NCBI GenBank assembly: GCA_001766965.1 | Contig: MEKM01000069.1 | Span: 1,429-8,331, forward strand | Source of the DNA: Acidobacteria bacterium RIFCSPHIGHO2_01_FULL_67_28 | GTDB taxonomy: Bacteria; Acidobacteriota; Terriglobia; Acidiferrales; 2-02-FULL-67-57 | Direction of reading: 5' to 3' | DNA length: 6,903 nt | Position numbers and translations under genes: made by a program | In this document: positions 6,563-6,903 of the stretch, piece by piece | Numbering within the stretch: the stretch's first letter is position 1 | Layout of the letters: each line of letters begins with the position of its first letter | The notes under the pieces: generated by a model | The model's input: the letters and a program-made list of their open reading frames with translations, nothing else | Databases searched by the model: none | What the model was told of the DNA's origin: nothing

Positions 6563-6903
6563 CTAGGAGCCGGGGGTGAGTTCGACGCGCTCGGGCTGCG
6601 GCTGCCGGCCCAGGTGCCGCGCCACCCAGCGCTGGAAGGAGTCCATGTAGAGGAAGAACACCGGGGTCAGATAGAGCGTCACGACCTGCGAAAACAGCAG
6701 CCCGCCCACCACGGCCAGCCCGAGGGGCCGCCGCGCTTCGGCGCCGGCGCCGAAGCCGAGGGCGATCGGCAGCGTGCCCATCAGCGCCGCCATGGTCGTC
6801 ATCATGATGGGCCGGAAGCGCACCAGGGCGCCGTAGTAGATGGCTTCCTCGGGGCTCTTGCCGCGGCGCTGGGCGTCGAGGGCGAAGTCAATCATCATGA
6901 TGG
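6563..6903 (-). CDS. RND multidrug efflux permease, C-terminal fragment (MdtB/MdtC-like), 5' end beyond the right edge
   Basis: The reading frame continues through the window edge: codons for A (partial) and I precede the internal ATG-ATG at 6898. The visible piece is therefore about 113 residues, not a small separate protein. It reads AIMMIDFALDAQRRGKSPEEA, then RFRPIMMTT, then a hydrophobic TM11 (MAALMGTLPIALGFG), the GAEARRPLG loop and TM12 (VVGGLLFSQVVTLYLTPVFFLYMD), and ends with TAG at 6565-6563. This is the TM10-TM12 end of HAE-1-type RND pumps, and the MMIDFAL motif is typical of MdtB/MdtC-like members; the proton-relay Lys of TM10 would lie just outside the window. It differs clearly from the complete permease downstream (VVHQSLEH, GSELYRGLG), so the two are separate pumps rather than a recent duplication. 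Substrate unknown. Confidence 0.9.
   Translation of the reverse strand, partial: IMMIDFALDAQRRGKSPEEAIYYGALVRFRPIMMTTMAALMGTLPIALGFGAGAEARRPLGLAVVGGLLFSQVVTLYLTPVFFLYMDSFQRWVARHLGRQPQPERVELTPGS

Noticed and set aside
1..6903. CRISPR array, tRNA/rRNA, insertion sequence or phage attachment site
   Set aside because: No spaced direct repeats, no cloverleaf or rRNA-like sequence, no transposase and no terminal inverted repeats were seen; coding genes fill nearly the whole window.

Overview
This is a GC-rich chromosomal window (about two thirds G+C by eye) in which every supported gene lies on the minus strand, so genes run from the right edge to the left. Signal peptides, two RND-type efflux permeases, a periplasmic adaptor and an outer-membrane polysaccharide export protein point to a diderm (Gram-negative) bacterium. 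The protein styles resemble high-GC soil or groundwater lineages such as Acidobacteriota or Myxococcota/Desulfobacterota relatives. That placement is an inference with low confidence, because no rRNA or marker gene is present.

Layout in order of transcription. (1) At the right edge is the C-terminal end of one RND multidrug-type permease, resembling MdtB/MdtC, whose body lies outside the window. (2) A 97-bp gap follows, holding an AT-rich patch with a good -10 element and a Shine-Dalgarno site. (3) Next is a two-gene efflux operon: a periplasmic adaptor (364 aa, GTG start) and a second, different RND permease (1063 aa), overlapping by 4 bases (ATGA). (4) A 103-bp gap contains a strong sigma70-like promoter (TTGACC, 17 bp, TACGAT). 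(5) This promoter should drive a second operon that begins with a Wza/Poly_export-type SLBB protein (323 aa from the preferred start). Four bases later comes an uncharacterised-type nucleotidyltransferase (NTP_transf_5-like), which runs off the left edge almost complete. The last gene has no in-window stop codon and was recovered by translating the minus strand by hand.

How the genes work together. Adaptor and permease should form the inner-membrane and periplasmic part of a tripartite efflux pump. No outer-membrane TolC-like channel gene is in view, so the channel would have to be encoded elsewhere. The export protein and nucleotidyltransferase look like the start of a capsule/exopolysaccharide locus, independent of the pump and with its own promoter. 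The window looks like ordinary accessory envelope biology. The most notable points are the altered proton-relay residues of the complete permease, the promoter that fixes the start of the export gene, and that protein's lack of a lipobox. I found no evidence for a wholly new system, RNA gene, CRISPR array or mobile element.
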